NCBI GenBank assembly: GCA_009823395.1
Contig: CM020509.1
Location: 19,223,501-19,287,500, forward strand
Direction of reading: 5' to 3'
From: Thamnaconus septentrionalis
Taxonomy: Eukaryota > Chordata > Actinopteri > Tetraodontiformes > Monacanthidae
DNA: 64,000 bases
Part shown: one piece after another, positions 10,913 through 27,811 of the stretch
Numbering within the stretch: the first letter of the stretch is position 1
Layout of the letters: the number at the start of each line of letters is the position of its first letter
Program-made: the position numbers and the translations under genes
The notes under the pieces: model-generated
What the model saw: the letters and a program-made list of their open reading frames with translations, nothing else
Databases searched by the model: none
What the model was told of the DNA's origin: nothing

Positions 10913-13900
10913 TCAGTCTTCGTGATCCAGTCCGTGCTTTTCAATATAGCGTCTAAATGAGAATTTAAAAGAAAAAGAAGATTTATACATGTACACAAAA
11001 TACCAACATATCACGTTGGTGCGACAGTGCTGCCACATCGTGGTTGCAGTTCCAAGTTGTTCTGCATGTCTGCCAAATCAAAACCATTAACTTAACTATT
11101 CAAGACAATGTTTGTTTACAAATCCATTGGTACGAATTTGAAACGTCCAAATGCACCTAAACATCGCGTCAGTTTGGCTCCGATATAAAAAGCTGATTTG
11201 AGTTCACGGCTTCGGGTCTCACCGTGTTAAAATCTCTACATTGCGGTTGGATTTGGCAAAACAAAAATGCGACTCTCCACTGGAAACATTCAAATTTCGC
11301 AGCATCAGTTGTATGAAGAGAGAAATCAGTGGGTGCAGATTATTGAGATGGGAGCAGCGGTGGACCCGGTAACATTGACTCGGCGCTGAGTGAGTAGCGG
11401 CCGTGTAGCCTGGAATTAATTCCACGTGGCCCCCTAATTTAAAAAAAAAAAAAAAAAAAAGGAGACTCTCACAACTGCTCACCTCGCCGCACAGGATGTA
11501 AAGCATAATAACAAGCAGCATTAACTTCTCTCTGAAGATTCTTATTACCATGACCGGAACATTCATTGGGAATTTTCAAAGAGCCCAATAATATTTGATG
11601 GACACAGCAGCTGAGAAGCTAATGGAAAAATTGAGTCCAACCCGTGTAAGAGTGACCTTCAAACTGGAAGATTTCAAGCCACCGTGTAGTGATTTTTCTT
11701 TCTTCTTTTTTTTTTTGGAAACCAAGGTGACTTTGCTACTGGCAGGAACGTCTCTCACCTTCTTGCAAAATTATACAGTGCTTCTTTTCTCTCTTGGAGA
11801 GACAAATGTCTGTCCACTGGGGATTTCCCAAAGGTTTTGGCAGCAGGCTGCAGATGAAGAGAAATGGAAATTTCAATCGACGCACAAAAGGCAAACGGGC
11901 ACTGAAATGGTTGCTTTGCAGTTTTTCCATCAGTGGTGGTGATGAACTTCTACACTGAAGATGCATCCTTGGCTCCAGCTCTAAGATGTGGTAAATATGA
12001 ATTCACTGGAATGCTGATTGCAGTGAGGTGCTGAAGCAAACCTTTATGGTGGGGTCGGGTCCAGAGGAGTACGAGGCGCTCTTGGAAGGCCCAAATGTGG
12101 ACGTCCCGGTGGCTTCCGTTTGACTTTCCTCCTTGTTCTCCAGCAGATTGGTGATGGTGGTGTCAACACAATTGGTTTTTGCTGCACACAGCACAGAGTG
12201 CAGAGAGACACAGGTGGATGTATTTTTTTTTTACCCTATTTGCACGGACGCAGCTGGCAGATTCCAGTGGCAGGGATGTTTTGTTTTTTTTATCAGTTTG
12301 GCGAGACGACGACGTGCAGACGCCCTACCGAGGTCCCTGGCGATTACGTTCAGCGGGACGTGAGGCAGCACGTCCTTCACCTGCTGGGCCATTTTGGCGA
12401 TGCCGCGATCGTCTGTGGCCAAACTCTGCACCATGAAGCCCAGGCCGATGGAGGAGGGTCTGGCACCTGGCACAGAGATGAAGAGCAACGTGAAAAAAAA
12501 AACGAAAACCTCCTGCGACATCAACTGGATGCTTTATGACATAGGTGCCAAACTGTGGCCCGCGGGCCAAATTTGGCCAGCAAGCCAATACTAAATCAGT
12601 ACTAGAGCTGGCCCGGCCAGTTTTATGCAGCACATGTACCACTAACACTACAAATCCCAGAATTATTATTATTACTTAATTGGTTTGTTGTTTGATTTTT
12701 AAATTTACTATCAGCCTGTGGAAAAAGGTTACTGTTGAAATTTGAACAGAAGGCTGCAAAGCAAAAAAGAGGAATAAAATATACATTTTATTTACATTTT
12801 ATTTATTTTGATGATTTTCTTTGGGGTTTTTTTTACTTGAAATTCAATTTTCCATGTGTGCAATATGAAGTTATTTATTGTATAGTATTACGCGCTGCTT
12901 GTTCCATATTCAGTGTGGAAGCAAAACTTGTTTGGGTCCATATAAAAAGGTTCACTGTTCGACCTGTAGGGAAGATTTTTTTCAATAAAGATCAATGTCG
13001 GCCAGTGACTTTTTCCCAAGTTTGAATTTTTGGCCCCACTGTGTATTTGATTTTGACACCCCTGCTTTGTGAGAAGGCTCGGCGGTGCTGAGCGAGTGAG
13101 CGAGTGAGCGAGTTCACGTACTGGAAGCCGTCTGCGGTGCACTGTGCCTTTTCCTCTTGATGTGCTCGGCTTTGTCAGCTTTAGTGATCTTGGTGGAGAC
13201 GAGGCCCAGTCCGCCAGCTAGCAGCTGAAATCAAAGGCCCACGGGAGGGGAGGGGAGGGGAGGGGAGGGGAGAAGTTGTGCTGACCGAGTGGAGCAGAGG
13301 TGACAGTCATGCACCCAAAAAGTAGCTGCAATGACTGACTTTAGCAGCAGCGCCGCTAACGTGGCGGGACTTTACCTCCTGCACTTTATTGGCAAACTCC
13401 TGGGTGGACTCGCCGTCTTGCCTGGACACTGGTGGGAGCCAACTTGGGAGGGAAGAGACAGAAAAACAAACATCACTCCACACAGCAGTAGAATCAGTGT
13501 TTGCCATCAGCTGGACTCGGTGAGGCTAATGAATGACAACCTCGCGCTGACGTCGTTTTTTCTTTTTTCAGAACCTTAAAATTGAATTGTTGGTAGAAAA
13601 AAAGGCGATGCAAATTTAGTACCTTACATGATACACAGTACACGGAACAAAAAATGTCCACAAGAGCTCCGTCAGCCAGCTGGACTCTGGCGAGTTCTGG
13701 AAGACACAGAAACCAACCAGACCCACTCAGAACTCAAATTGTACATCATCTCCACACACACACACACACACACGCACACACACGCACACAGAATCTCACC
13801 GTTTCCTACTGATTGTGTAATTACATTTTAATTATGCAGCAGAAGCAATTTTGGTGGCGATAAGATGGAAGCGGCACAGAAAAGCAGATTTTTCTAACGA

Positions 13901-13916
13901 GCTCCTATTGCCTGGA

Positions 13917-13965
<49 letters not shown>

Positions 13966-14726
13966 GGTATTTGATATTCAAACGGCCAAAACTGGCGACT
14001 TTCTTTCATCATGTAATTCCACATCTGACATTTGTCTCAGACGGTGCGTTAACATGAGAATTCAGATTAGTTTACCAATGCAATGAGCGGTCTGGTCACC
14101 CGTAAGGCCACAGGCTGAACGGACTCGGTCAGTGAGAAAGGCCAAGAGCTGAGGGGAAACACACAGGTTTGACATTATTAGAAATGTTGCATGGGAACAA
14201 TGCCAAACACTCGTCCGACCACTAAATGACAGAGAACGATTGAAACACTGAATGCATGTTGAAGTTTCTCTACAGCAGAGTGAACACCTTCAGGACAAAC
14301 ACGACAACTCCTGCTTGTTATTTTTCAGCAGGCTGTTCTCTGCGAAATATAAAAAGAAAAAAATAGCTGGCAAACTTTCATTTCAACACGTTGATCCCAT
14401 CATAAAAAAAAAACCAAACAAACAAATTAAATAAAATATTCCTCCTTTATTCAATTCTGGCACGTCTCCTGGAGACTCCTGCTGATGATGTAGTGCCTCG
14501 TTATTGGTTCCCTAAATTAACAGTAGCGGAGAATTTCCTCTCCGCCGCTTGCTGGTAGAATTCTGGAGGGAAATTAGTGGAAGGTAAACAACTGCCAGTA
14601 ATTCATCTCTATCTCAAAGTGTCTTGGACGGGGGGAAAAAAAAAATCATCATTTGCACCTGATCTAATCAAGATTATTATTTTCTTTACTTTTTTTCCCC
14701 CTCCCTCCTGCCTTCATCAGGCCAGA

Positions 14727-14770
<44 letters not shown>

Positions 14771-17700
14771 CTGTGCAAACACTCATCCCAAACAATTACT
14801 GCCGTGTCGTGCAACTCGTTGATTATTGTGGGCAGAAGCTGTGGACAATCATCCACGACTGAAAGACACATTATTCAGAAAGGAAAAAATGTGCACCCGC
14901 ATATTTCTCTCCACGATATCACACGAAGCCACTCGAGTTCGCAAAAAAAACAAAAAAAAACACTTGCACTGACTTGAACTTGAGCAGGCCGGCGCGACCG
15001 TTTGTGGTGTCCTCCTCGGGGAACAGTAGCAGAGGGGGCGTGGCCTCCGAGGAGCAGTAGCTCTGGAGAGACTCCACCACCGCCTCCTGACCCGGCGCCG
15101 AGGGGATTTCCATGAAGCCCCGGGCCCAGCACACAAAGCCGGTGGATCCCTCTAACTGGGGCTGCGGAGCACAAGCAGAGACGGCCGGGTTTAAGCCGAG
15201 CGGGCGCTGCTCGCTCTGGAACGCTGGGAAATACCACGGAAGCCAGAATAGAATTTTAAAATGTCGCGACAAGTTGATGCATTGCGGTATTAATAATAAA
15301 GGAAAGAAAGAAAGAAAAAAACAAACAAACAGGTTGCAGACGTGAGGGAGGAGGAAACTGAAGAGCCTGGTGGTGCTGAAAGGGGACGCGAGCTGTTTGT
15401 GTTGATGAGTCTCATGATCTACATCTCAATGCACCTTTAAACACGCCACCACAATCTTGGATTTGTTCGTCTGCCGTCCCTGATAGCAGTTGGATTAGTT
15501 AGGTCCAAGTGTCCTGCACACGTGAACAGAGCTGCTGTTGACTGTCCAGGCTTAAGATAAAAGACACAGAGTAAACTCAGTCTGTAGCCAGCTGAGCAGA
15601 TCCTCAGCAGTACAGCACTCTGTGGAGTTACCGACTGTAAAAGCGTTCAGGGTGTTTGAGCCAGTGAGAGACGGTGCCGTTAAATAAGCCAACAGGAAGA
15701 AAGAATTTCCCTGGTAATTGAACAAATATTCAAAATCTGTTTGAAATGTAAAAATGAGGTAAAAAAAAAAAAGATTGAATGAAAAAAGATCTCTATTCAA
15801 ATTGAGCACGTCGCAGCTTTTCCAATGTCCCTTCACCAACTTCAGAACCATCAAGCCCTCACAGTCACAGGTGCACTGATTCCGAACAGGAGCCACTCAC
15901 AGTACTGCAGGAGGTCAGAAGGTTGACGACGTTGTGGTCGAACTCGGTCACATGGTTGCACACGTACACCTTGGTGTTTCTGTCTCTGGACCGAGGGTTG
16001 TTCTGTCGCACGTGCATCCCCAGGACCGAGCACATAATCCTGACGATGAATCTGGCAAAGCAAAAGGAAACGCATGAGGAGAAAGTTTGTCCCAGGTGTG
16101 AGGCGTTCCAACCTGGAAGACGCTGAGCGGGAGGTGAGCGTGGCGATGCTGCCGAGACGGAACTGCGGAACTCCGCTTCCTTCATCGCACAGTTTCACTG
16201 CGTCAGCATTAAATATCATCAGTTTCTCACATTTCTTAAACTACGTCCTCCTCTTTGATGGTGAAACGCTTAAAGCGGCGCAGAGACTCTGAGGCACCGA
16301 TCTGAGGGCATCTGGACTCCAAGTAAAGTAAACAGCGAGACTCGTATAATAGAGTCCTTTTTAGGTGGCTGCGAGACACTTAACCTTCTGCTCTCTTTAA
16401 GCGCCCTCCCGGCAGGAGCAGTGGCACATTTCGCAAATATATGCAAAAGATGAACGTCTGCCAAGAAGAGGGGTGTGAGAAGTGCAGGATGTGACACACA
16501 CAAGTGAAATCAGCCTGCTGGTGCGTGTCTGCTGAAGGGGAAGAGACGCACACACACACACACACTTTGCTGTTCTACTTTCTGGCCACGGATTGCAGTG
16601 GAAACTGCGGAGTTCAACTGTAGGGACTTGATGCAAAACATTTACCAACAATATGATGTGTTTTTTTTTTTTTTTTTAAACTTTATCACTTTCAGGAGAC
16701 AGAGGCAAATATTTGCAATAGCGAGAGTTTTCTCCAGACGTTCGATTGTCCTCAAATCTCCCAAATCTAAAGTCAACAACAATCAACCAAAGCTCAGTGT
16801 CAACAATTAGTAATCAATAAACACGTTTGCGGTGGACTTTGGCATGTAACATATAGTAACAACCACCATAAACCCTCTAACAATCGGCTTTACTCCACCA
16901 CCATCGGGGCAGCTGGCAGCAACCTGGAATTCTGACAGATTTCCTGATGCAACGTGATTACGGCCCAGCCTCCCACGATTCCCAGCACCGCTTCTGTTCA
17001 ACCATGTTTTTTCCCCCCAAAAAAATAAAAAGGATTTCAGCAACATTGGTTAGGACTGGTTAATGAAACGTTCAACATAAAATGCCCCAAAACTTCAAAC
17101 AGGTCTTGGCACATGCTTATTGTGTGTTGAAATAGCATTTACTTACCTTCTAAGAAAACTTTCCGGAAGTGCACAGCTGACTAAGAACACATGAACGCCA
17201 ATAAAAATCCTCAATAACATTAAACAGAAGCCAACTGGGGAGTAAACCAGCAGCAGCAGCAGCAGAACAGCATCTTTAGGCAACCTGCATGAAACACAAC
17301 AAGGGAAACAACAAATTAAATTCCTCTAAATGCTGACTTAAGGGTTTGTGTGTGTGTTTTCTTGTCTTGTCTTTTTCAGATTTCATCGAGTAAACTTTAA
17401 TCAGGATGATCAAATTTAATATGCATGCATAACTTAATGGGCAATCGTAACTTTGCGTGTTTCTCTCAAACTCTTTTCAACTCTTGCCACAAACCGAGTT
17501 TACATACATCACTCACACGTGTCTATACACTCGATGGTGTGAGGCGACGTAATCTTTAAATCCGACACCCTCATTAGTAGTTCTACACATCTACTCAAGT
17601 TTAATAATAATGCCTCTCTTGTGTCAGTTGCTAAATTTAGCAAATCGGCGCGCAGCATGATCCAAAGGCACTTATTTCTGGGACAGTGTTATGACAATTT

Positions 17701-18223
17701 CTTCTCAATCAACAAATATAGATGGTTGGATGAAGGAAGGAACATTGGGAATACATATTCAGTGTGTGAAAAACACTAGTGACCTTTGCGCTCGTACGGT
17801 CTTCCACTAGTGAGTTTTAATAATTTACTAAAGATTACGCTAGCCCTGCGACCAACACTAATAGCAACGGACGCAATGTTTGCTGCGGCGCCTTCTGTAA
17901 AACCAAGTTAATGCTCCTTGGTTGGCGACATTTAGCGTCACCGCTAACCAGACAGGCAGCTAGGTTGTGTAGCTAGCTTACTAGTGTCATTATTTATAAA
18001 TAGGTCGTAATTTAGATCCTTCTTTTGCAATTACTCGTGCTGCTAAGGTTAGCTAGCGATGAAACCCAAATCTCGGTACAACGCATTTTTAATACAACAT
18101 TTGTTAAACTGAAAAATACTACAACTGTGACTAATTAGCTGTAACTAGAGGTTAATATGCTAGCGCTTGTCCGCTAACTTACCGACGTAAATCGAACATG
18201 TCTTCGATCCCCCGAGTCTCCAT
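10913..18223 (-). CDS. aup1: Ancient ubiquitous protein 1 (lipid droplet-regulating VLDL assembly factor)
   Basis: AUP1 is a monotopic protein of the ER and lipid-droplet surface. It recruits the E2 enzyme UBE2G2 to ERAD and promotes droplet clustering. The twelve minus-strand exons are 18223-18183, 17284-17147, 16051-15901, 15161-14974, 14148-14076, 13696-13623, 13442-13376, 13224-13122, 12466-12329, 12181-12042, 11847-11759 and 10952-10913. All are GT-AG and in phase, giving 413 aa (human about 410). Residues ~18-50 form the hydrophobic hairpin (LLLLLLVYSPVGFCLMLL). An acyltransferase-like domain follows, with an HX4D motif in NHVTEFD (~92-98), then FVCWARGFME and LLLFPEEDTTNGR. The CUE domain is at ~304-343 (QVKDVLPHVPLNVIARDL, then CVDTTITNLLEN). 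The C-terminal LSLQERKEALY...RRRYIEKHG segment matches the UBE2G2-binding region. The start MET at 18223 lies directly before the conserved exon. An hAT-like element (12540-13064) sits in one intron. Confidence 0.95.
12540..13064. mobile_element. hAT-like non-autonomous element in aup1 intron
   Basis: The element opens CATAGGTGCCAAACTGTGGC and closes with the inverted GATTTTGACACCCCTG. It is flanked by 8-mers differing at one base, CTTTATGA at 12532-12539 and CTTTGTGA at 13065-13072. Near the left end is GGCCCGCGGGCC. It resembles the element at 47272-47646, sharing the CAAATCCCAGAAT-type interior and the 'TTTGA.ACCCC' end. There is no coding capacity. Confidence 0.75.
13238..13273. repeat. 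(GGGGA)n run, G-quadruplex candidate
   Basis: Six or more GGGGA units lie in the aup1 intron between the exons at 13122-13224 and 13376-13442. On the plus strand this satisfies the four-G-run pattern for a G-quadruplex. In the aup1 transcript it is C-rich. Confidence 0.75.
13755..13962. repeat. Two CA microsatellites
   Basis: (CA)n lies at about 13755-13790 with CG interruptions. A pure (CA)n of about 22 units lies at 13918-13962. Both are in the aup1 intron. Confidence 0.9.
14727..14770. repeat. (CTG)14 trinucleotide repeat in aup1 intron
   Basis: About fourteen uninterrupted CTG units lie between aup1 exons at 14148 and 14974. On the aup1 sense strand they read CAG. Confidence 0.9.
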
Positions 18224-19809
18224 GTCCGCCAGAGTTTTGCTCGTAGGCTAATGCTATGAATACAACCTGGTCTCTAAAAATAAATTAGTCATAACGTTCA
18301 CGACAGTGTTGTCGTACAGCAGCAGCTTGAACTGGCCCAAAACCTTATTTACTGCTAAACGTAGCCGTGGACATAGAATGGATTCGTTCTCAGGTGGGTT
18401 CGTTCGGCAATAATGAACAGTTAACTTAGCTTCAAGAAATATTTGCCTCCGCTCGCAGTGCTAGCAGTGCTAGCACTTGCGTTGTGCTAGCATACGTGTT
18501 CTTTCGCAGCTGTCAAAACAAGAGCACTTCCGACACGGGTCTTTCAATATAAAGGGATTTTTTAATACAGTTGTTTTAAAACCATATGAAACGTATTTAT
18601 GAAATGTACGAATTAAAATAGTGATCATTAATTGTCATTGTTCAATCAAAATGCACTATGATTCGACTTTTAAAGAAAAGTTTCTTTTATGTCTTTTATT
18701 TTTGTCGGGTTTACATGAAGAGCACGGGCGGTGTTTGTCTCCCTCTAGTGGCTATACTCAATGCTTGCATTCAAATTTATAATCAAAATAATTTGCTGGT
18801 ACTATCTGGAGAAAATTCGGCTCTTTCTCCTCGATAGATGCAGCAGCGACATCAAACTGTCTCTTCCACCACCCAGGTTGAGTGTAGAAATATATTTCAC
18901 ATTTTAAAATGATATAGAATGATGAAGGGATGGTATCTACAAAATGTCAACAACGTATTCCAAATGCTGTTGCTTTAGAAAGCAAACCTATTTCACTCCA
19001 GATTAAAGTCATGCCATTGGTGAAATAGAGTTTTTGTAGTTCTGCAAGGGTTCATGTAATCCAAAGGTTAACAATACTGCCACCTTCAGTTTTTCTTTTT
19101 TTGTCATCAGCTGTTTTTACTGTTTGGTAACTACCCAGAAAAAATAACAATGGTCCATGCAATTGTGTTTTTGTTTGTTTGTTTTTCCCTTTCTGTCTTT
19201 TAAACAAGTTATTAGTAATGTAATTTGCACTTGCTTCAGCGCTTAAAAAGCAATTTTGTTAATCCAGCCCCAGTGATAAGACCTCTGGAACAGATAGGTC
19301 TATTTTTGTTTGGTTGCTTGTTTGTTTTTTGTTAGTTAGTTTGTTAGTTTGTTAAATTGTTCACGCTACACAGGGCGAAACCAACAGGAAGGAAATACTG
19401 ACACCTGTCGTTCAATTTGTGTACGATTCAAAGTTGGACTGGATACACAGTTTTGGGCTTGTTGACACAGTTAATTTTTAGATCACCAAGACGTGATATT
19501 AAATTTTCAACTTTTGTTTGTCGTGTTAGATGTCTTATATATTTAAATATTTATGTGTAGCCTGCTACAGTTGATTGGAAAACGATGAAGAACGCGGACG
19601 CGTTGTATCTCTTGAACACCCCCCCGCTGCATCACGCATTTGGCTCCTCCCACCGCCAGAACATTTGTTTGGCAACAACACTGCGGCTGAACCACAGCTG
19701 ATAGAATCCTATCGATTTTTATTCGGCGAAAGCAAATATTCCTCCCTATAATTTGAGCGACGACTAGACTCCTGTCCTCTTTTTTTTCGGCAGCACACCG
19801 AGATCCGTC
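18224..19809. other. Divergent intergenic region, aup1 / ctsf promoters
   Basis: aup1 (leftward) and ctsf (rightward) start 1.6 kb apart. The part near aup1 holds an ETS-like CACTTCCG (about 18525) and three GCTAGC palindromes at 18460-18491, part of a larger cluster. No TATA box is obvious at the expected place for either gene. The middle contains TTTG-rich runs near 19170 and 19310. No exon is seen. Confidence 0.5.
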
Positions 19810-24653
<4,844 letters not shown>

Positions 24654-24704
24654 ACCTGGAACATCTCAGTTTCATGCACAATGCACAATGAACAATGCAC
24701 AACA

Positions 24705-24741
<37 letters not shown>

Positions 24742-25760
24742 ATCTCAACTACCAGCTGACCCTACTGGACTGCACAACGATCCTGAGCAGACCAATTTTT
24801 CCGTTAAAATTTAGCCAGCGTTTCAGCTTCATGCCTTGTTTTAATTTTATCAAAAACATACCAGCTCTAACCAACTTAACAGTGTTGTGAAACTTCATTT
24901 TTTTAACACGCAGACGATGATTATTGCTGTGTTTTAACCCTGGACCATAAGTGGTGTTTTTAACATGTATGTCATTGCAAATGTTCAATGCAGGATATGC
25001 AGTCATTTTGCCGTTTTACATAGTGTCTTGTAAATCTGTGTGAGACTTAATTAGTGCTAATCCTTCCTTGCTTTTAGAGATATGTGTTTATGGGGTGCAC
25101 ACCTACTGCAATACTACAATGTTGTTGGAAAACTGCTGTAAGATTGAAAGATGAAGGTGGAATAAAACAGTGTGGAATGTTATTTTTCCAAGGGATTCTC
25201 TCAATAAATATCATAGTAATATAGAGAAACTTTCATTTATCACAAACACAAAACATAAAGCGCAAACAATTACTAATTAGCAATCACAGCTGTATGCTGT
25301 GATTTCTGTCTTTATATTTATTCTTGGGACATGATACTTTTGTGGCATTTACAAACTAACTGATAGAGAAATTTTGGGACAATGCTTCAGTTATTAAAAG
25401 TTTAACAATTTAATACTGTTGGTATTTTTTTTTTTTTTTTTGCACAACTTTAGCTTGATTGCCTTTTGCGTCTACTACAGATTTTTTTTTTTTTTTTTTT
25501 ACAATCTGTTTCGAAAGTATTCTAGCTGAAGTTTTTTCGCTTTTTAAATGGCAAACAATCCCCTTGCATTTAGGCGACAGTGCAATACTACATTTCCCGA
25601 AATGCAAAGTGCACTGCCAAGGAAGAGGTGTTATTCGAAGCGTAGCAAAATATTCAAAATAGTGCTTCTCATAATTTTTAAAATTCTTACATTTAATGTA
25701 GCTAAATATATGTTATTTGATAGCATATTGAAAACCACACCGTCAGTTTCTTTGCGGTTT
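24654..25760. other. ctsf 3' UTR and intergenic spacer
   Basis: A (CA)n run lies at about 24708-24735, inside the presumed 3' UTR. The ctsf poly(A) signal candidate follows at 25161. Between there and eif1ad the DNA is AT-rich with long T runs at about 25427-25441 and 25481-25500. No exon is seen. Confidence 0.55.
25161..25166 (+). promoter_or_regulatory. ctsf: Candidate ctsf poly(A) signal
   Basis: AATAAA lies about 510 bp after the ctsf stop. A second, AATAAATAT, starts near 25204. Either may be used. Confidence 0.5.
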
Positions 25761-25769
25761 TTTTCTTCT

Positions 25770-25995
25770 TCTTTCTATTTCGCATTGCGCGCGCTCACGC
25801 CAGGTGCGCGAGGCAGGAACTCGAATTGCGGCCCGACCCCGGAAGTAAAACTGCTGTTCGACCCCAGACCCGCATGCGCTTCGGTCTCCCTGATAAAATT
25901 GTACAGCGTGTCTGCTTTGAGTTCTTTGGAGGAAGGCTTCTGCCCGGAGATATACAAAGGTTTTCGGACAAACAGTAACTTGTTCTCTCTTAAAG
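25770..25995 (+). promoter_or_regulatory. eif1ad: eif1ad promoter and probable 5' UTR exon
   Basis: The only CpG-rich stretch between ctsf and eif1ad lies here (GCGCGCGCTCACGC near 25787). It contains an ETS-type CCGGAAGT at 25839-25846. A plausible splice donor, AAAG|GTTAGC, ends a non-coding exon at 25995. The matching acceptor precedes the coding exon at 26233. No TATA box is seen. Exon use is inferred from splice signals. Confidence 0.5.
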
Positions 25996-26264
25996 GTTAG
26001 CGTCACAGTTTCACTTCTTATGTTGTCTGTAGGCTAATGTTTACAAGCTAACGTTAACTCCGGAAACTATTGGAATCGCTGTCAAGAGTAGCTGATGTTA
26101 TTGGGTTAATAATTACGTCATTACAATCGTTTCACGATTTTATCTGTACAACTTAGATTCAGCTTAAAGAACCATGTCAATCAGTATGTCACTGTAACTG
26201 TGTTACTATGTACGTCTCTGTGTTGTCCTCAGCTGGCGGAAGTAATTAAACTTCACCGTTTATG

Positions 26265-27352
26265 ATGTCACAAGCAACAAAACGCAAGCACGTTGTCAAG
26301 GAGGTCCTCGGAGACTTTGTCACGCCCACAGAGAACCAGCAGATTGTGAAGGTAACATAGTGGCTCGAACCCACCTCTCATACTTCAACTGGCTAACTGC
26401 ATGGCGTTGTCCTGACTTTGTCCTCCTCTACCTGTTCCCTCGCAGGTCATCGCCAGTCGTGGTAACAACCTGCATGAGGCTCTCACTGCCCAGGGCGAGA
26501 GCTTCCTGGTGAGCATGCCCACCAAGTTCCGCAAGAACATCTGGATCAAGAGAGGCAAGTCATAGCATGACCAGCTTTCTTTGTCATGGCGTTGTGTTAC
26601 TTTGATGACAAGTTGACTTGAAGAGAATATTATGTGATGGACAAAAATTGTTCTTTCTAAGTTTGTTCATGATTATTTGTACAGTGGTTCTCAACTGGTG
26701 GAATCTCAGGATCCACAATTTTTTTCTTTATCACGATGTTGCGACCCAAATTTACTCCACAAAAAAACAAAACAAAACAAATAAAAAAAACAAAACGCTA
26801 GTCTACTTTCTATCACGTCTAGTAAATAAATAATTGAAATATCATTCAGTTGAATTATGTGTTCTGCAAAATAAATTCAGAACACACAATAAATAAATAA
26901 AGGAGGGAAACTGCTCATGAAGCTGCGACCCAGTCAAAACAGCTTTGTAGCCCACTAGTTGAGAAACGCTGCCCTGTACTGTATATCATGTCATTGAAGC
27001 CATACACTTGTTATCACGTGATGTTGATAGTTTAACTGTTTCATTCAAACATCAGTTCCTCTGTGTTGTTCTGTAATGTCTGTCAGACGCTTGAAATAAC
27101 AGCTAAACATAAACATTTACCACATTAAAGACTAAATGATCACACTTGAGGAAATGTATGGCGCCTACTGTATGTAATTGCCTACAATTTGCCAAAAAAA
27201 AAAAAGTTTTACCTTTTGTTGTGCATTTTTTTAAAGGTGACTATGTGATTGTGGATCCAATCGAGGAAGGAGAAAAGGTGAAGGCCGAGATTAGCTTTAT
27301 TCTCTACAAAGATCACGTTCAGTACTTGCAAAAACAGCAGCTATGGTGAGTG

Positions 27353-27386
<34 letters not shown>

Positions 27387-27656
27387 AGCTCATGCTTTGT
27401 TAGTCAGTGTATTTAGTTTTTTTCCTTGCTGTCCTGCAGGCCGGAGGGCTTCACAGAGGAGCCGTCAGAGCAGGACAAGACAGACAAAGAGCAGCTGAAG
27501 GAAGAGGAGGCGCAGGACAAAGATGCGGAGGACGCTAGTGACTCTGAGGAGGACGACGAGAGTGACCTCTTTGTAAACACTAACCGTTGCAACTATCAGT
27601 ATAGTGAAAGTGATGATGAGGAGGAAGACGACGACGACGAAGACGAACGAAGATGA
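26265..27656 (+). CDS. eif1ad: eIF1A domain-containing protein
   Basis: EIF1AD is a small nuclear protein with an eIF1A/S1-like OB fold. Its role is poorly defined, with links to the stress response and cell growth. Coding exons are 26265-26351, 26446-26554, 27237-27345 and 27440-27656, giving 173 aa (human 165). The protein opens [18 protein letters not shown]. The OB-fold core includes [36 protein letters not shown] and [20 protein letters not shown] Ser/Asp/Glu-rich acidic tail contains SDLFVNTNR. An extra ATG lies directly upstream at 26262; I chose the second because the family begins MSQATKRKH. Intron 2 starts GCAAGT rather than GT (see findings). The gene lies downstream of ctsf in the same orientation. 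Confidence 0.95.
26682..26971. mobile_element. Old hAT-like element in eif1ad intron 2
   Basis: The element begins CAGTGGTTCTCAACTGGTGG and ends with the inverted CCCACTAGTTGAGAAACGCTG-type sequence. It includes the CTGCGACCCAG segment typical of short hAT-derived vertebrate repeats of this kind. No clear target duplication remains. There is no coding capacity. Confidence 0.65.
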
Positions 27657-27805
27657 ACAAGAGGGAGAAAAAGCGAATGGCTCCTAGTGGCGGAGCAGAG
27701 TGGGAACTCTTCAGTGGAGCTCTGCTGCAAGGATGGTCTGGATACAACAGCTCCCTCTACAGGTTGTGTAAGACAAGCCATGAGGCGTCTAATGCACAAA
27801 TGGAC

Positions 27806-27811
27806 AATAAA
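27806..27811 (+). promoter_or_regulatory. eif1ad: Candidate eif1ad poly(A) signal
   Basis: AATAAA lies 150 bp after the stop codon in an otherwise short 3' flank. Confidence 0.6.

Noticed and set aside
12120..12648. Plus-strand frames overlapping aup1 exons
   Set aside because: They are antisense to the CUE-domain exons, which splice in phase on the minus strand.
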